Shown: positions 9,956 to 20,823 of the stretch, piece after piece
Position numbering within the stretch: the stretch's first letter is position 1
Layout of the letters: every line of letters starts with the position of its first letter
From: Trichomonas vaginalis G3
Lineage: Eukaryota > Parabasalia > Trichomonadida > Trichomonadidae
NCBI RefSeq assembly: GCF_026262505.1
Contig: NC_067203.1
Span: 9,982,001 to 10,046,000, forward strand
DNA: 64,000 bases
Direction of reading: 5' to 3'
Notes under the pieces: model-generated
The model's input: only the letters and a program-made list of their open reading frames with translations
Told to the model about the DNA's origin: nothing
The model's database searches: none
Translations under genes and position numbers: made by a program

Positions 9956-10822
9956 ATGGCTTGGATATATAGGTTGCAGTTAAATGTATGCGTATTTCAA
10001 GCGTTATTTGTATGCGGACATTCGAGTACTTTTATATATCTTTTCATAATGATAATTCTCACACTTCCTTTTTATTTTTATTCGGTAATGAAGATTAGAG
10101 GGCTTGGTTTACAACTTCGGAATAACTTTATGCCAGGATTGTGTTTTCCCTTTGCAATTGGAGTATACAGTATTTGGTATTGGTATGATCAATACGTGTT
10201 TTATTATGTTTATCATTATGAAGTTTATGATTACTTTTATCAGATTAGACAAATATGGGATGTTATTAAAAATATTTCTTATATAATGCTATTACGTCAA
10301 ATTGAATCTGTTTTAATTATATGTAATATTGCATTTGCAAAATTCTTGAAATATATCAATTATATATTCTTCCTTACATATTTGATCCTTTTACTTGTTA
10401 TTCAATGTGGTTATTTTGTGATATATTTAAAATTCTTACAATATTATTACTTATTTTATGATTATTTAGAAGCTCTACTTTGCATCTATTCATTTGTCTT
10501 ACTCAATATAGTCTTTGAATTATCAAATATCAAAGACTATTTCCCAAAAAAATATCATGTTCCAATAAACATTTCAATATTCTCATATATTCTTGGAACA
10601 TTTTCACGCTTGGTACTTTCTAAAATATTCAATACTAGAAATTTGGTTATATTACACATCACGGATTATAACATATTGAATCATATTCAAATGATGATTC
10701 AGCTCGCAGTCAATTATTTATGTGATATTCCAATGTTGACTCTTATTTGGATTTGTTCGACAGCTGAATTTGATAATGATCCTACTGAAACATTAGTTGC
10801 TCAAAACAATTTAATCGAATAA
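9956..10822 (+). CDS. Multi-pass membrane protein, family not recognised
   Basis: This 288-residue protein is rich in Tyr, Ile, Phe and Leu, with seven or eight hydrophobic segments: about 10-50 (perhaps two), 58-78, 105-130, 133-155, 165-188, 205-225 and 245-265. The tail is short, acidic and hydrophilic (STAEFDNDPTETLVAQNN). The first segment is not a clear cleavable signal peptide. I recognise no motif for a transporter, channel or receptor. A heptahelical topology is possible but only a guess from hydrophobicity. The gene has a good initiator and AT-rich but regular codon use. It lies between decayed RING-gene fragments on both sides, so its locus may have been inserted into, or copied along with, that repeated area. 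Confidence 0.65.
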   Translation: MAWIYRLQLNVCVFQALFVCGHSSTFIYLFIMIILTLPFYFYSVMKIRGLGLQLRNNFMPGLCFPFAIGVYSIWYWYDQYVFYYVYHYEVYDYFYQIRQIWDVIKNISYIMLLRQIESVLIICNIAFAKFLKYINYIFFLTYLILLLVIQCGYFVIYLKFLQYYYLFYDYLEALLCIYSFVLLNIVFELSNIKDYFPKKYHVPINISIFSYILGTFSRLVLSKIFNTRNLVILHITDYNILNHIQMMIQLAVNYLCDIPMLTLIWICSTAEFDNDPTETLVAQNNLIE

Positions 10823-10929
10823 TATTTTTGAGATTTATAATGCATCATTTTATCAATTCTTTCTCTTCCTAAAATATGCAGCGTTTCTTATGCATTAACC
10901 AAAATGCTTATCTGTAAGAATTTTTCCCA

Positions 10930-11030
10930 TCATTAGATTCTCTTCATTCTCAGCCTCAACAGAAGATAGGAAAAAAAGTAGTTGTTATTAGCGCATGGCG
11001 CAGTATTAATATTTCTAAAAAGTATTGAGT
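10930..11030 (+). pseudogene. Third decayed copy of the RING-gene 3' end
   Basis: This segment carries TCTTCATTCTCAGCCTCAAC and then GTAGTTGTTATTAGCGCATGG, matching the last 80 bases of the RING coding sequence at 8850-8930 with several changes. It lies beyond the membrane-protein gene, so the duplication spread over at least 2 kb. Confidence 0.6.
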
Positions 11031-11258
11031 GTTTATTTATATATGAATTAACTAATATTTAAATATAGCTTTGAATTGTTTAGTTATTTAATGCTATTAT
11101 CTGTATAAAATGACAATTAGATCTAACTATTTAGGAAATCTGCGATATACATCATTTTATTTTATACAGATTATAACATTAAATATTAAGATTCATAAAT
11201 AAATAATAAAAAAATAAGATTGAACAACAATATGCTTCTAATTTAGTTTCACATTACA

Positions 11259-12938
11259 TTATAATGCTGTCTCGAACTCTCCAGATGTTTCTATGTATTT
11301 ATTAATAACGTTTCTTACCTCTTCAGCGCTTGGATCTGATTCTAAGACTTCTCTGACTTCCTGGAGTTTGTCCGGACTTTCCTTCCTTGAAAGGACATTT
11401 CTGAAAACACCGACAGCACTGGCAATCATGCCTTGTCTGTTTACTGGGTCAAGATCGAACTGTGCGAGAATGTTGTAAGCCTTCATCGCGTAGTAGTACT
11501 GACCCTGTTGGTAGCAATGCGTAGAAATAATTTGGAGGAGGAGTTTGGCATCTTCTGTATTAATACTTTCTGTATAAAGAATAAAAGCTTGATTTGGCTT
11601 TCTGTTCATGATGTAGCATTTGCATAAGAATGAAACGTAAAAGATTTCGCGTGTATATGCTGGGTTTTTGACCATTAATAATCTTCTCTCGGCTTCTGCC
11701 CATTTTTCAAGGCCACAGTAAGTCATACCGATATTATAGTTGAACTCATCTGTATCGCCGATCTTATCTTCGATTGTTTGAAGGATTTGAAGTGTTCTTT
11801 CGTAATCGGACTGAATAAATTTAGTTGTAGCTAAAGCCTGTCTTCCTTCGACTGTATTCTTAATCATATCCATGTTGCCGACCTCTGAGAAGATCTGGTT
11901 AGCTTCATCAATGGGTCCTGGCTCAGATTGAAGTTGTCCGTAAGCAAGAAGAACTGTAGCGCGAAGAATAGATTCAGAAATATCGAGTGGTTGGAAATCT
12001 TGAAGTAAGTTGTATGCTTCCTTTGCATTGCTCTCTCTCATGTAAAGAATTGCCAAATTAAAGCGAGCTTCTGGGATAACTCCAACGAGTTTTGGTAAAA
12101 TCGTAAAGCCATCATCACCGTTATGGAAGATACAAAGGTTGTGGTTGATCAGAGAGTCGACAAATCCGTATGTTGCAGAACTGAACTTCCTGATCTGAAG
12201 AAGCTGTGATTCTGCAGTATTTGCATCGAATATTCTAAGATAATCGCATGATTTCAGGTTTAATGCCACAGCGGAATCCGAATTAATTTGAAGATAAACG
12301 TCAACAGCCTCATTTGATTCATCATAGTTATCTAGCTTGAATTGGCACATAGCGATGTAAACGTTAAGAGCCAAAAAGTCTGGATGTTCCATTAAAAGCT
12401 TCTGATAAATATCTATAGCTTCCTGGAAGTGAGATCTCATGTAGTGAATAGCGGCAAGAGATAGCTGGTTTTGCAATGTTCCGACTAATTGGCTATGCGA
12501 TTCTAGTAACTGCTTATCATCGTTAGTTTGGTGCGCGATATGGAATAAAAGCCTTGTTTTGAAGTCGCAATTCGGTCCTTTGTTAGCAGAATCTCTTGCA
12601 TTTTCGAAGTCGCGTAGATAGAACTGACAAGATGAAATATAAAGCCATAACATAGTATCATCTGGCTCTTCTTTAAGCATTTTCTCGTAAACATCAATAG
12701 CATCATCATATTGACCTGAATGGAATAATGCATATCCATGCCATAACTTCATATCTTTAGTATATGGCTGATTGAGCTCTTTATGAAGAAAATCGATATA
12801 TGTTGCTGCACCACTGTAATCTCTGCCTTCGATGAAGGATAAAATGCTCTGTTCGTTTGTTTCTGGTGCTGGTACGGCTGGCTCGGCGTTTTGCTGAGCA
12901 ACCATAACATTCTTTCTCCTAGAGTTTCCAACAATCAT
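11259..12938 (-). CDS. IFT56: Intraflagellar transport protein 56 (TTC26/DYF-13)
   Basis: This 559-residue protein is built of TPR helices over almost its whole length and closely follows animal TTC26. Recognisable blocks are GYALFHSGQYDDAIDVYEKM, RLLFHIAHQTNDDKQL, QLSLAAIHYMRSHFQEAIDI, FLALNVYIAMCQFKLDNYDE, VIPEARFNLAILYMRESNAK, EAYNLLQDFQPL, and near the end CYIMNRKPNQAF and QQGQYYYAMKAYNILAQFD. The length agrees with the family (about 550). IFT56 is a peripheral subunit of IFT complex B, which moves along axonemes and carries motility-related cargo in other organisms; in a flagellated trichomonad it should serve the anterior flagella and recurrent flagellum. The start at 12938 is followed by a short basic stretch and preceded by TTTTCAAATTTTTTA, an initiator-like site with A where a pyrimidine is usual. 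Confidence 0.95.
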   Translation of the reverse strand: MIVGNSRRKNVMVAQQNAEPAVPAPETNEQSILSFIEGRDYSGAATYIDFLHKELNQPYTKDMKLWHGYALFHSGQYDDAIDVYEKMLKEEPDDTMLWLYISSCQFYLRDFENARDSANKGPNCDFKTRLLFHIAHQTNDDKQLLESHSQLVGTLQNQLSLAAIHYMRSHFQEAIDIYQKLLMEHPDFLALNVYIAMCQFKLDNYDESNEAVDVYLQINSDSAVALNLKSCDYLRIFDANTAESQLLQIRKFSSATYGFVDSLINHNLCIFHNGDDGFTILPKLVGVIPEARFNLAILYMRESNAKEAYNLLQDFQPLDISESILRATVLLAYGQLQSEPGPIDEANQIFSEVGNMDMIKNTVEGRQALATTKFIQSDYERTLQILQTIEDKIGDTDEFNYNIGMTYCGLEKWAEAERRLLMVKNPAYTREIFYVSFLCKCYIMNRKPNQAFILYTESINTEDAKLLLQIISTHCYQQGQYYYAMKAYNILAQFDLDPVNRQGMIASAVGVFRNVLSRKESPDKLQEVREVLESDPSAEEVRNVINKYIETSGEFETAL

Positions 12939-13565
12939 TAAAAAATTTGAAAACGTACTTTTTTATAAAATCACTTGAAAACATGATTGAAATGATCCAC
13001 TATTGATATACACGATTTATGTAAAATCAACCGTTTCAATCACGTAAGGACAGTTTTCAAAAAATCAATTCCATACATATATTAATGATTTAGAAGGAAA
13101 CCAAGTATCAGATTTAGTTATAATGGTTATTTTAGAGTGAATCATAATGTAATTTCATTATAATTGCAAAAATATCAAAAATATATAAATAATATATCAT
13201 ATTTACTGTTTAATATCAGAAATATTCCCCACTCATATAAATTTGGATATTTTGATTAACCATATACGGAAAAATAACTTTTTTCATCAGTTATGAAATC
13301 GATTTCGATTTCAGATTTGTTTCTGTAAAAGCTCTCTACGAAGAGGGTTTTTGTGAATTCAAGAATGCTTCATTTCACATTCATGGCGATCGAAATCGAG
13401 TTTATTAGAAATAAAAATTGTTATTTCTATTGAATTCTTGGCACTTTTCGACAATTTCACCGAAGTAGACTCGAATTTTTATGAAATCATTTTCTTTTAA
13501 TATCCCACTCGGCACCAAATAAAGCTATAGAGAGATTTGATTTAAATTAATAAATTTTTTTTCTG
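12939..13565. other. Divergent intergenic spacer
   Basis: This spacer separates the divergent IFT56 and Furry-like genes. It is AT-rich with no ORF or repeat that I can recognise. Each gene has its own initiator close to its ATG. Confidence 0.5.
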
Positions 13566-13571
13566 TCATAT
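13566..13571 (+). promoter_or_regulatory. Initiator of Furry-like gene
   Basis: TCATAT lies 10 bases before the ATG at 13578 and matches TCA(+1)-pyrimidine-A/T. Confidence 0.6.
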
Positions 13572-13577
13572 AAAAAA

Positions 13578-16500
13578 ATGAATCCGAGATCTGTTTTTTC
13601 AATAAGGATTGATTCGCTATCCGATCCTCTAGCGAATTTATGCCAATCTGTAATTGCGGCATGCAATGACGGCAGTGAAATCTCGGTACAACAACAAATT
13701 GCAATTTTTAAACAAGTCATAGTTAAAGAAGAAAACTTAGTTCGCGTGCTATCATCATGTGCTAAGATAGGAGCTCAAAGTCCGTTACAAAGTATTGAAC
13801 AATTCAGTCAAGTAGTTCCACCAATTTCGATTACTCAAACTGAAGCACCAGAGCATCACCCAGAACATAGAATGATATACATTGATAGACTTCCAAAGCA
13901 AAACTGGGGAAAAATGTACTTTAATATCTGTCTTTACTTTGTTTCAGATTTAGTTACAGCATTTTTCATAGAAAAGCTTTCCGAAAACATGATAAACGTA
14001 ACCAAATCGGATGTAGTCGAATTTATCAATACAATTATACGAAATTTCTTTACTTGTTCTCAAGATTCATATATCATCGCAATTAAAGAAATAAATTCAA
14101 AGTATTATCGACGCGCATTTGGCCTAATGTCAAAATTTGCTCCAGATGATGTTGCTGATTTACTCCAAAACACCTTTATGAACGTAAATGAACTCGGAAG
14201 TTATTATCAAATTGTTGTCAACTATTTTAGCGATTGCGTGTTTAGCTTCGAAAGTTACCTCGATGCTAAAGAGCTTTTGGATAAAATCGTTCAAGTTTAC
14301 AAAGAAAAAACTGTTCATAAGCAAAGAACATCAATTATGAACACAGGCTTATTCATTTACAACTATTTAGGCAATACATTCTCTAAATTCCAAGAAAGTC
14401 TTACAGATCCTTACATTTTTGGCTTGATATCAGATTGTATGACATGGGTTAACTCGAAACAACTAAACGTACACTGTTTCGAGATCATGGCCCTCATCAA
14501 CAGCTTTATGACCATTAATTCGAACACTTCTGTCAAAGAATTTGGAGCTCAACATATATTTTCTTATTTATCAGACGGAAAGCAAACAGATGGTCAGATA
14601 TTAGATGCTCTATCCATAATGCTTCGTGGAGCTCATTATTCTACACGAGCTCTCCAAGAAACAACAAAATCAAATTATGAGCACCATATTTCGGACACAA
14701 GTACGATTGAGAACATCTTTGGCTACGCCGTAAGCCATATTGACATTTTCGACACTTGCCAGACCAATTTGGCCAGTTTTATCGTCCAAATTGCCGCATC
14801 TGACTTTGACTTGTTTGTTCACAAGTTTTTAGAGAAACTAACAACACCTGAGATCATATCCTTCGCAACCTGTGCATTATCCAAAGCTTTCTTCGTAATA
14901 TTAGATCCGACATCCGGATTTGCCGAGAAAGCGTTCAATTTCACAAAGGAACTATTAGATAAAGTCAGAATCAGTGCTTCCCTGCTCTTGGACACCCAAT
15001 TATCCAAGAACATCACTGACAAACCAACGAATTTCGCCTACGAACCGTTATCCTTCTCAAATGAGCTCCGAAATCGATACACGATCGAGACACAAATCTC
15101 GACATATGTCTACAGGCTTCTTGGCGTCTTTACAGTTAACATGAGACCGAAATCAGTTTTTCCTAAGCACACTAAAGAGAATCAGAAGTGGAAAGACGAA
15201 CTAACTAAAGAACACGGTGTCCAAACATGGCCTGTCTACGACAAGAACACAATAAGAGAGGAAATACACTCAATACAAACAGATGAAAACAATTTGATGA
15301 TTAATTTATTGAGATTAAGTCCAATGATTGTTGACAATTTCTCAATATTAAATCATGTCATCAAATTCATCTGTAATGAGGATTCTTCAATAGGAGCAAT
15401 GGCTGTTGTTGCTGTTCAAGCTGCTCTCCATTTAAATCCAAAATTTGCCTCTCAAATTTTTGAAACCGTTGACAAATATTATTCAATTCCAAACATCACT
15501 TCACCTCACCTCTTTATATTATTAAAATTTTTCCATTGTATTATTGATACGATTACTATGGAGAGATTGGAGATAACTAAAGAGATGAACACTATTTTAA
15601 TTAAGTACATTTTATTGGGATTATGTTCTGATGCATTAGAAATAAGAAATGCAGCATTTCAATGTTCCCAAAATTATCCTGTTTATTTGCAAGCTAAGAA
15701 TGAAATATTTGTATTGTATGACATGATACAAAAGAATGAAGTGCAGATAGGAATGACAGCAAAACTAAATGCATTGAGTAGTTTGTGTCCAAACAAAAGA
15801 GATTTGATTCAAAGTTTTGATTCAATTCCGTTTACTAATTTGTTTTTGGCATTTGACCAAACATTTTATCCGTTTTGGATATCAGCATTGGGTAATCTTA
15901 TTGGTGAAACAAAAGAAGACTTCATACCTGAAATACATAAATATTATTCCGAAGTTCTTTTGAATAATAACTCATTGTCAAATCAAACTTTAATTAATTT
16001 GTGTTCACTTCACTTTTCATTATCAATTGGCGGAACACAGACGGAAAACATCTCAAAGATTACTACTAATTTATTGCAGAACTTCTCAAAGAATGTAAAG
16101 AACAGGGACTGCAATTTATGCGCTGTTATGAGCTCCTGTAATCCAATAATTTCTAATGATGTCGTCATTGCAATAAATTCTGAATTAAACACGATTTCGG
16201 AAAAAATGGTTTTGATTCACGTTTTGTTCTACTTGCTAAGCAAAATGTCTGAGAAACCAAGCTTCATCGCCAAGCAGACATCAGGAGAAAAGTTCTCACA
16301 GCCACTACAAGAATCAATTTATTTCTTGGAAAATTATTTGATAACAAATAAATTTGTGTCAAAAAATCTTGAATTCAATTTTGACAGAAATGAACTGTCA
16401 AAACCGCAAAACTACTTATTGCAGTGTGCAATTCATGACATGAGTATTTGTTTAAGACATTTATTTGATGAAATCACACAACAGAACATCTGTAATTTGC

Positions 16501-19500
16501 ATGGACCATTTCCTTTGTCAAAAAGTGTTTCAAACACTTATTCCCATTCTTCTGGCACGATGTTGACGTTTTTGGTCTTTATTTCTTTGAGTTCATGTGA
16601 TGATACATTTATATTCAATGATGCAGTGCTCAACTGCTTCAGTTCCCTTTGTTCTGTCGCAAATATTCCTGATGCATATTTCACAGTTGTTTCTGACAAT
16701 TTGACAAAAATAAAAAGTGTCAAATTGAAGACAAATTTACTTAGAAGATACTTCAGTAATCTTATTACACAATACATTGACTATTCCTGCTTAGACAGTT
16801 CGTTTTTCCACGCAATTTGTCTCCAATTTACAGGTGACCAAAAATTCAAAAGAAATTGGAGAGAATCAAACTCTTCTGAATATAATGAGAACGAAATCGA
16901 GATCGGAAACAAGATCTACATGAACTCCGGCTCACTCCTAGCTCTGGCCTTCTATTACATGACAAATGAATTGCCTTCTTTCCGTGAAATGGCTTTTAAA
17001 TTGGTGTCAGTTTTGTCAGCGTCACTTTTTATCCAAGAAAAAGGGTTGAAAGAATTCGATGAGTTTCTTTTGAAGCTGAAGAAGTTTAGAGGTAGATTCA
17101 AGACCGATATGACTCATTATATCTTTACAGACGCGATTTCACTTTTGAAACTGATTTCCAATGAATTGCCATTTTTAGGAGAACAATTCATTGCCCAAAT
17201 GATTGAAATCGACAAAAGAATCAATCACAACTCTAACAAGATCATTCACGAGGAAGGCTCCAAGAGATCAATGACATTTACGAAGATAAACAGCGAACAA
17301 TTAGTTCCAAAATTTAATTTGGAAACAGATAATTTGCAAACACACGTAAGTTCATTTAATTTGAACCAAAACGAAAGCCAAAAATCATTGGCTGCAGAAT
17401 TCATTGTTCCTTGGATGAGTTACTTCGTTGTTCAGCCCCAAATGAACTCCATTTTCATGGATATCCCTCAGATCTTTAATTGCTACACTTTCTTGATTTT
17501 CGTTGAAGACTTGATTTCAATGAATTTTTCAATACCAATACAAAAGATTTTCCGCCAAATCATTGAGAAAGACCATGGCGAGAAAACTGTTGACTTGTTA
17601 TTATGCATTGCTTTGAGACATGTCTTTCTTGACAATCTCAAAGAGAACGCAATGGAATTAATCAGATTTTTGTTTGCCATTCAATCTGATTTAGTTTTCA
17701 AACACATGCTCAAATACATCGAATTTGATGCATGGCATTTCTATTGCATCCAATTAAACAAGCTTGATTTGTTGTTTGATTTCGATCACGTCATGGCTGA
17801 GATCTCAAACAAAGCAGAAGATGAAATCAAATCAACAGGAACAGTGAATACAGAAGATGACCAAAGTAATGATTATTCTTTTATTGTTCCTATTGTTTTG
17901 GATATGATTTATAACTTAATATTGGATGATTTGACTCTAATAAGAGAATACGGAAAAATAATATTGAGTTATTCATTCATACAATTCCATTCTTTCCCTG
18001 AACAATGTTCGAAATTAATCAAGCTTTTGACGTCATTGGAAGTTCCTGACAATTTCACAAATTACTATTCAGATACAACTAAAACAATCATAACAAAAGT
18101 CGGCACATGGCCACTGGATTTAGTTGGATCTTTGTTTAGTAATTTGAATGAAAACGAAGCGAGAAAATTATATAATTATTTGTTGCCGTGGGCTGTTTCT
18201 TATGGAAAAACTTATAAAACACCAATTGCAGTCAAAATTTTGGACTCAATTGGAATGGAACTGGAAAAAGATGACGTGATTGGATTATGCAGATCAATAC
18301 TAGTCATTGCTATTGCTCTTTATGAAAGAACAACTCCTTCTATTCATGCTGCAAACATAAAGAAAATTACTTTCTTTGTCCAACTTTTGGATAATTTCGG
18401 AAAGCCTCCTTACGCTGAATTATATGGATATTTAACTTACGCGATCTATTTGTTGAAGCGCTCCAAGGAAATCACAACAAACTTGGTCTATTTCATCAGT
18501 GAATTCTTGAAATGTTCCAGTATAGAATATGTTTCAATATTTAATGCAGCAGCTGATTTCATTTTACTTGCATTGAATAAAAACGAATTCATTGAACAGA
18601 TAAAGACATCAGAGATGCCGAAAGACTTCGAGGGAATCGCGCACAGGATATTCGCAGCAAATCTTGATAGTATTGGTTTGTCGAAATCATTTGAAATCAT
18701 CCAGAAATGCATTGAAAATGATTTATTGACATTTTTGACACCAACTGATGATTACAATGTTTTGATTGCTTCTTTGTTACCTTTCGCAAATATGTTTAGC
18801 CCTTCATGTGTCACGAAAATCGCTAAGCTATCTAATGATTCAGTTCTCGAAAACTGTTTCATTAAAATCACAGAAAGCGACACAGAATTGAGTGAAAACA
18901 TCGAAGCAATTGTTTCTGGATTAATCACTGACGAGAAAGTTGCATTAAAAGTTTTGCCTTTCTACGTCAATGTCGAGAATAATGGAAATGTTCGACAAAA
19001 ATTGATAATTTACTACGCAACATCTTTCATTATTAGATCGATAGATAACATTTCTTTCAAGGATTATTCCATAGGAAACATTGCAAGAAGTGCTGTCAAA
19101 TCGAATATTCCTGGTTTGCAGAGAGCTGCTTCGAATTTACTCCAAACTTTGATGGAAGTTTCTGGAGGAGAATTCTGTTATTCGTCCAGTTTCAATATGG
19201 CCGGAAATCCACAATTCCCAAGCATTTCTGATATCTTGAATTTGAAACCTCATGAATGGAGATGCACAACATTAAAATTGACACCGATTTATGTAACTCA
19301 CGAAGGTTTCATCGCTTGTGCTATTTTCTCTGACTTAAGAGCTGCACTGGAACAAGTCCAGGCTCAGCCTTTCTCTGAATGGGGAGAGATAGAATACAAG
19401 ATGCAGGCAGCCGTTCCTCAGGGACAAAACGAAGACATATCTGGAATCAAGTCTTATGAAGAAATGACACAAATTATTAGAGCATTGACAAGAAATTCAA

Positions 19501-19652
19501 GAAAGAGTTTCAGCAATAAATCAATCACCCCTGTTGAATCTGTTTTGGTCGAAGAGAAATTGATTAATGCTGTAGATTTCGCACCATCACCAAAAGACTT
19601 TGGACAGCTTCTTAAGGATTTGAATGAAGAAGATGCTCCACCAATATTTTAA
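13578..19652 (+). CDS. Giant HEAT/ARM solenoid protein, Furry/Tao3/Mor2-like
   Basis: This is one uninterrupted frame of 2024 residues, almost entirely alpha-helical with repeated HEAT-like hydrophobic pairs. There is no membrane segment, signal peptide or enzyme motif. The size fits fungal Tao3/Mor2 (about 2200-2400), and the layout resembles Furry proteins: an N-terminal helical block with FDxx-type repeats (about 200-350), a long middle solenoid, and a block beginning EFIVPWMSYFVV (about 1275) that recalls the EFLLPW segment of Furry. Furry-family proteins scaffold NDR/LATS kinases and shape cells and microtubules. I made the family call by eye from size and these blocks, so it is tentative; another large HEAT protein is possible. 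The C-terminus (SNKSITPVESVLVEEKLINA) is probably disordered. A run of in-frame codons with no frameshift shows it is under coding constraint. Confidence 0.7.
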   Translation: MNPRSVFSIRIDSLSDPLANLCQSVIAACNDGSEISVQQQIAIFKQVIVKEENLVRVLSSCAKIGAQSPLQSIEQFSQVVPPISITQTEAPEHHPEHRMIYIDRLPKQNWGKMYFNICLYFVSDLVTAFFIEKLSENMINVTKSDVVEFINTIIRNFFTCSQDSYIIAIKEINSKYYRRAFGLMSKFAPDDVADLLQNTFMNVNELGSYYQIVVNYFSDCVFSFESYLDAKELLDKIVQVYKEKTVHKQRTSIMNTGLFIYNYLGNTFSKFQESLTDPYIFGLISDCMTWVNSKQLNVHCFEIMALINSFMTINSNTSVKEFGAQHIFSYLSDGKQTDGQILDALSIMLRGAHYSTRALQETTKSNYEHHISDTSTIENIFGYAVSHIDIFDTCQTNLASFIVQIAASDFDLFVHKFLEKLTTPEIISFATCALSKAFFVILDPTSGFAEKAFNFTKELLDKVRISASLLLDTQLSKNITDKPTNFAYEPLSFSNELRNRYTIETQISTYVYRLLGVFTVNMRPKSVFPKHTKENQKWKDELTKEHGVQTWPVYDKNTIREEIHSIQTDENNLMINLLRLSPMIVDNFSILNHVIKFICNEDSSIGAMAVVAVQAALHLNPKFASQIFETVDKYYSIPNITSPHLFILLKFFHCIIDTITMERLEITKEMNTILIKYILLGLCSDALEIRNAAFQCSQNYPVYLQAKNEIFVLYDMIQKNEVQIGMTAKLNALSSLCPNKRDLIQSFDSIPFTNLFLAFDQTFYPFWISALGNLIGETKEDFIPEIHKYYSEVLLNNNSLSNQTLINLCSLHFSLSIGGTQTENISKITTNLLQNFSKNVKNRDCNLCAVMSSCNPIISNDVVIAINSELNTISEKMVLIHVLFYLLSKMSEKPSFIAKQTSGEKFSQPLQESIYFLENYLITNKFVSKNLEFNFDRNELSKPQNYLLQCAIHDMSICLRHLFDEITQQNICNLHGPFPLSKSVSNTYSHSSGTMLTFLVFISLSSCDDTFIFNDAVLNCFSSLCSVANIPDAYFTVVSDNLTKIKSVKLKTNLLRRYFSNLITQYIDYSCLDSSFFHAICLQFTGDQKFKRNWRESNSSEYNENEIEIGNKIYMNSGSLLALAFYYMTNELPSFREMAFKLVSVLSASLFIQEKGLKEFDEFLLKLKKFRGRFKTDMTHYIFTDAISLLKLISNELPFLGEQFIAQMIEIDKRINHNSNKIIHEEGSKRSMTFTKINSEQLVPKFNLETDNLQTHVSSFNLNQNESQKSLAAEFIVPWMSYFVVQPQMNSIFMDIPQIFNCYTFLIFVEDLISMNFSIPIQKIFRQIIEKDHGEKTVDLLLCIALRHVFLDNLKENAMELIRFLFAIQSDLVFKHMLKYIEFDAWHFYCIQLNKLDLLFDFDHVMAEISNKAEDEIKSTGTVNTEDDQSNDYSFIVPIVLDMIYNLILDDLTLIREYGKIILSYSFIQFHSFPEQCSKLIKLLTSLEVPDNFTNYYSDTTKTIITKVGTWPLDLVGSLFSNLNENEARKLYNYLLPWAVSYGKTYKTPIAVKILDSIGMELEKDDVIGLCRSILVIAIALYERTTPSIHAANIKKITFFVQLLDNFGKPPYAELYGYLTYAIYLLKRSKEITTNLVYFISEFLKCSSIEYVSIFNAAADFILLALNKNEFIEQIKTSEMPKDFEGIAHRIFAANLDSIGLSKSFEIIQKCIENDLLTFLTPTDDYNVLIASLLPFANMFSPSCVTKIAKLSNDSVLENCFIKITESDTELSENIEAIVSGLITDEKVALKVLPFYVNVENNGNVRQKLIIYYATSFIIRSIDNISFKDYSIGNIARSAVKSNIPGLQRAASNLLQTLMEVSGGEFCYSSSFNMAGNPQFPSISDILNLKPHEWRCTTLKLTPIYVTHEGFIACAIFSDLRAALEQVQAQPFSEWGEIEYKMQAAVPQGQNEDISGIKSYEEMTQIIRALTRNSRKSFSNKSITPVESVLVEEKLINAVDFAPSPKDFGQLLKDLNEEDAPPIF

Positions 19653-19695
19653 CTTTTTTTTATTTTATTTATTTTTATTATATTCTTTAAGGGTG

Positions 19696-19732
19696 CACCC
19701 GTATGTACGTTTATTTGAGAGGAGGAGGATTA
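19696..19732 (+). repeat. 37-base direct repeat, copy A
   Basis: The unit runs from CACCCGTATGTACG to GGAGGAGGATTA and recurs at 21353-21389 with one difference (TACG becomes TATG). Copy A begins 5 bases inside the left TTAA-GGGTG end. Confidence 0.85.
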
Positions 19733-19820
19733 CCCTCTCAATTTTGAGGGATTCGTTAGTTTATTTTCTCGATGAATATGCAATAAAATTTGATTTTTAC
19801 CTTATCAATATACTTCATAT

Positions 19821-19846
19821 ACCCAGATTTGCTTTACTTTTACCAC
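19821..19846 (+). repeat. 26-base inverted repeat, left arm
   Basis: ACCCAGATTTGCTTTACTTT plus TACCAC is present in exact reverse complement at 21069-21094, 1.2 kb away. Confidence 0.9.
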
Positions 19847-19921
19847 CTCTCGAAAGCTGGGGACACCGCCTATCGTTGGGAGTAGCTATTAAATAGAACC
19901 ACCAAGGGTATTTTTCGAACT

Positions 19922-19990
19922 GCCGGTGTAGTGTAGTGGAAACATCTGACATAATGATTCGTTATGCTAAGGTTTGATTCCGATTTAGCC
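19922..19990 (+). ncRNA. tRNA-like Pol III unit (SINE head or tRNA relic)
   Basis: TAGTGTAGTGG (19928 on) fits the A box and GGTTTGATTCC (19971 on) fits the B box of tRNA genes, about 33 bases apart, and a T run (TTTTTTT) follows the end. A D-stem (GTGT/ACAT) and an anticodon-type stem CATAA/TTATG can be drawn, but the loop lacks U33, there are extra bases between the stems, and the acceptor ends do not pair. It is therefore not a normal tRNA. A tRNA-derived SINE head or a decayed tRNA-Glu/Asp-like gene fits better. Confidence 0.45.
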
Positions 19991-20823
19991 AATTTTTTTC
20001 TTTTTTGGATCATGAATTTTTTTTTGGGTCACTATAAGATTTGTTTCATGTTCTAAATCTGCTGCATATGTAATCTATTTTTATTTACCTATTTTTTAAA
20101 AATCTATTGGATTGCCAAATTTGAATATATTTAAAATCATAAAAATCCAAAAAAAACTATAAATATATGTTTTATGCATAGTGCCGATACTCAAATATCA
20201 GATTACTTAGATCCATGAATAATATCCGAATTTTTTTTCTTAAAATTAAACTTCAAAACTTCTTGCAATCTTATTCTTAATCAATTGTAAATTTTTAAAA
20301 CCATTTTTTAAAATAATTTTGCGTAAATTTTATTCTCATGTTGTTTTAATCGAAAATTGATACATTTTCAAAAAAATAATATTGACTTATGAAATTCATT
20401 TTTAAGGTGAAATAGTATTGTTTTTATTAAAGTATATGAATAATATATAAAAAATTAATGAATAATATAAGCAGATTTTTAGTTTACAAAACAAATATGA
20501 GCAATGCAATTTCAAACTTTTGCTGGCAATTTCGATATTGCTCAAGTTTGTAGTATTTGTGATACCTATAACATCGGCTTAATCAAAATTCGATTTTTCT
20601 TATGAGTTATTGAGAAAATTTGATTGCAATGAGAAGGATTTCGACGTTTTTGATAAACTAAGAGCTGAGCTTTAGGGGTTCAGTTCATTTATGGCTGTAG
20701 TTTGATGCGTAGATCTCTTTTTTATTGTAAATTCTTTCAGCATGGAGATCGAGAATGAATCTTTTGAGAACTTTATGAGTTTTTACACCCGTAAAGAGGT
20801 CCTTCGAGGAAAGATAGTCCAGA

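Noticed and set aside
19922-19990. Functional tRNA gene
   Set aside because: No acceptor pairing, no U33 and extra bases between arms; kept only as a tRNA-like unit.
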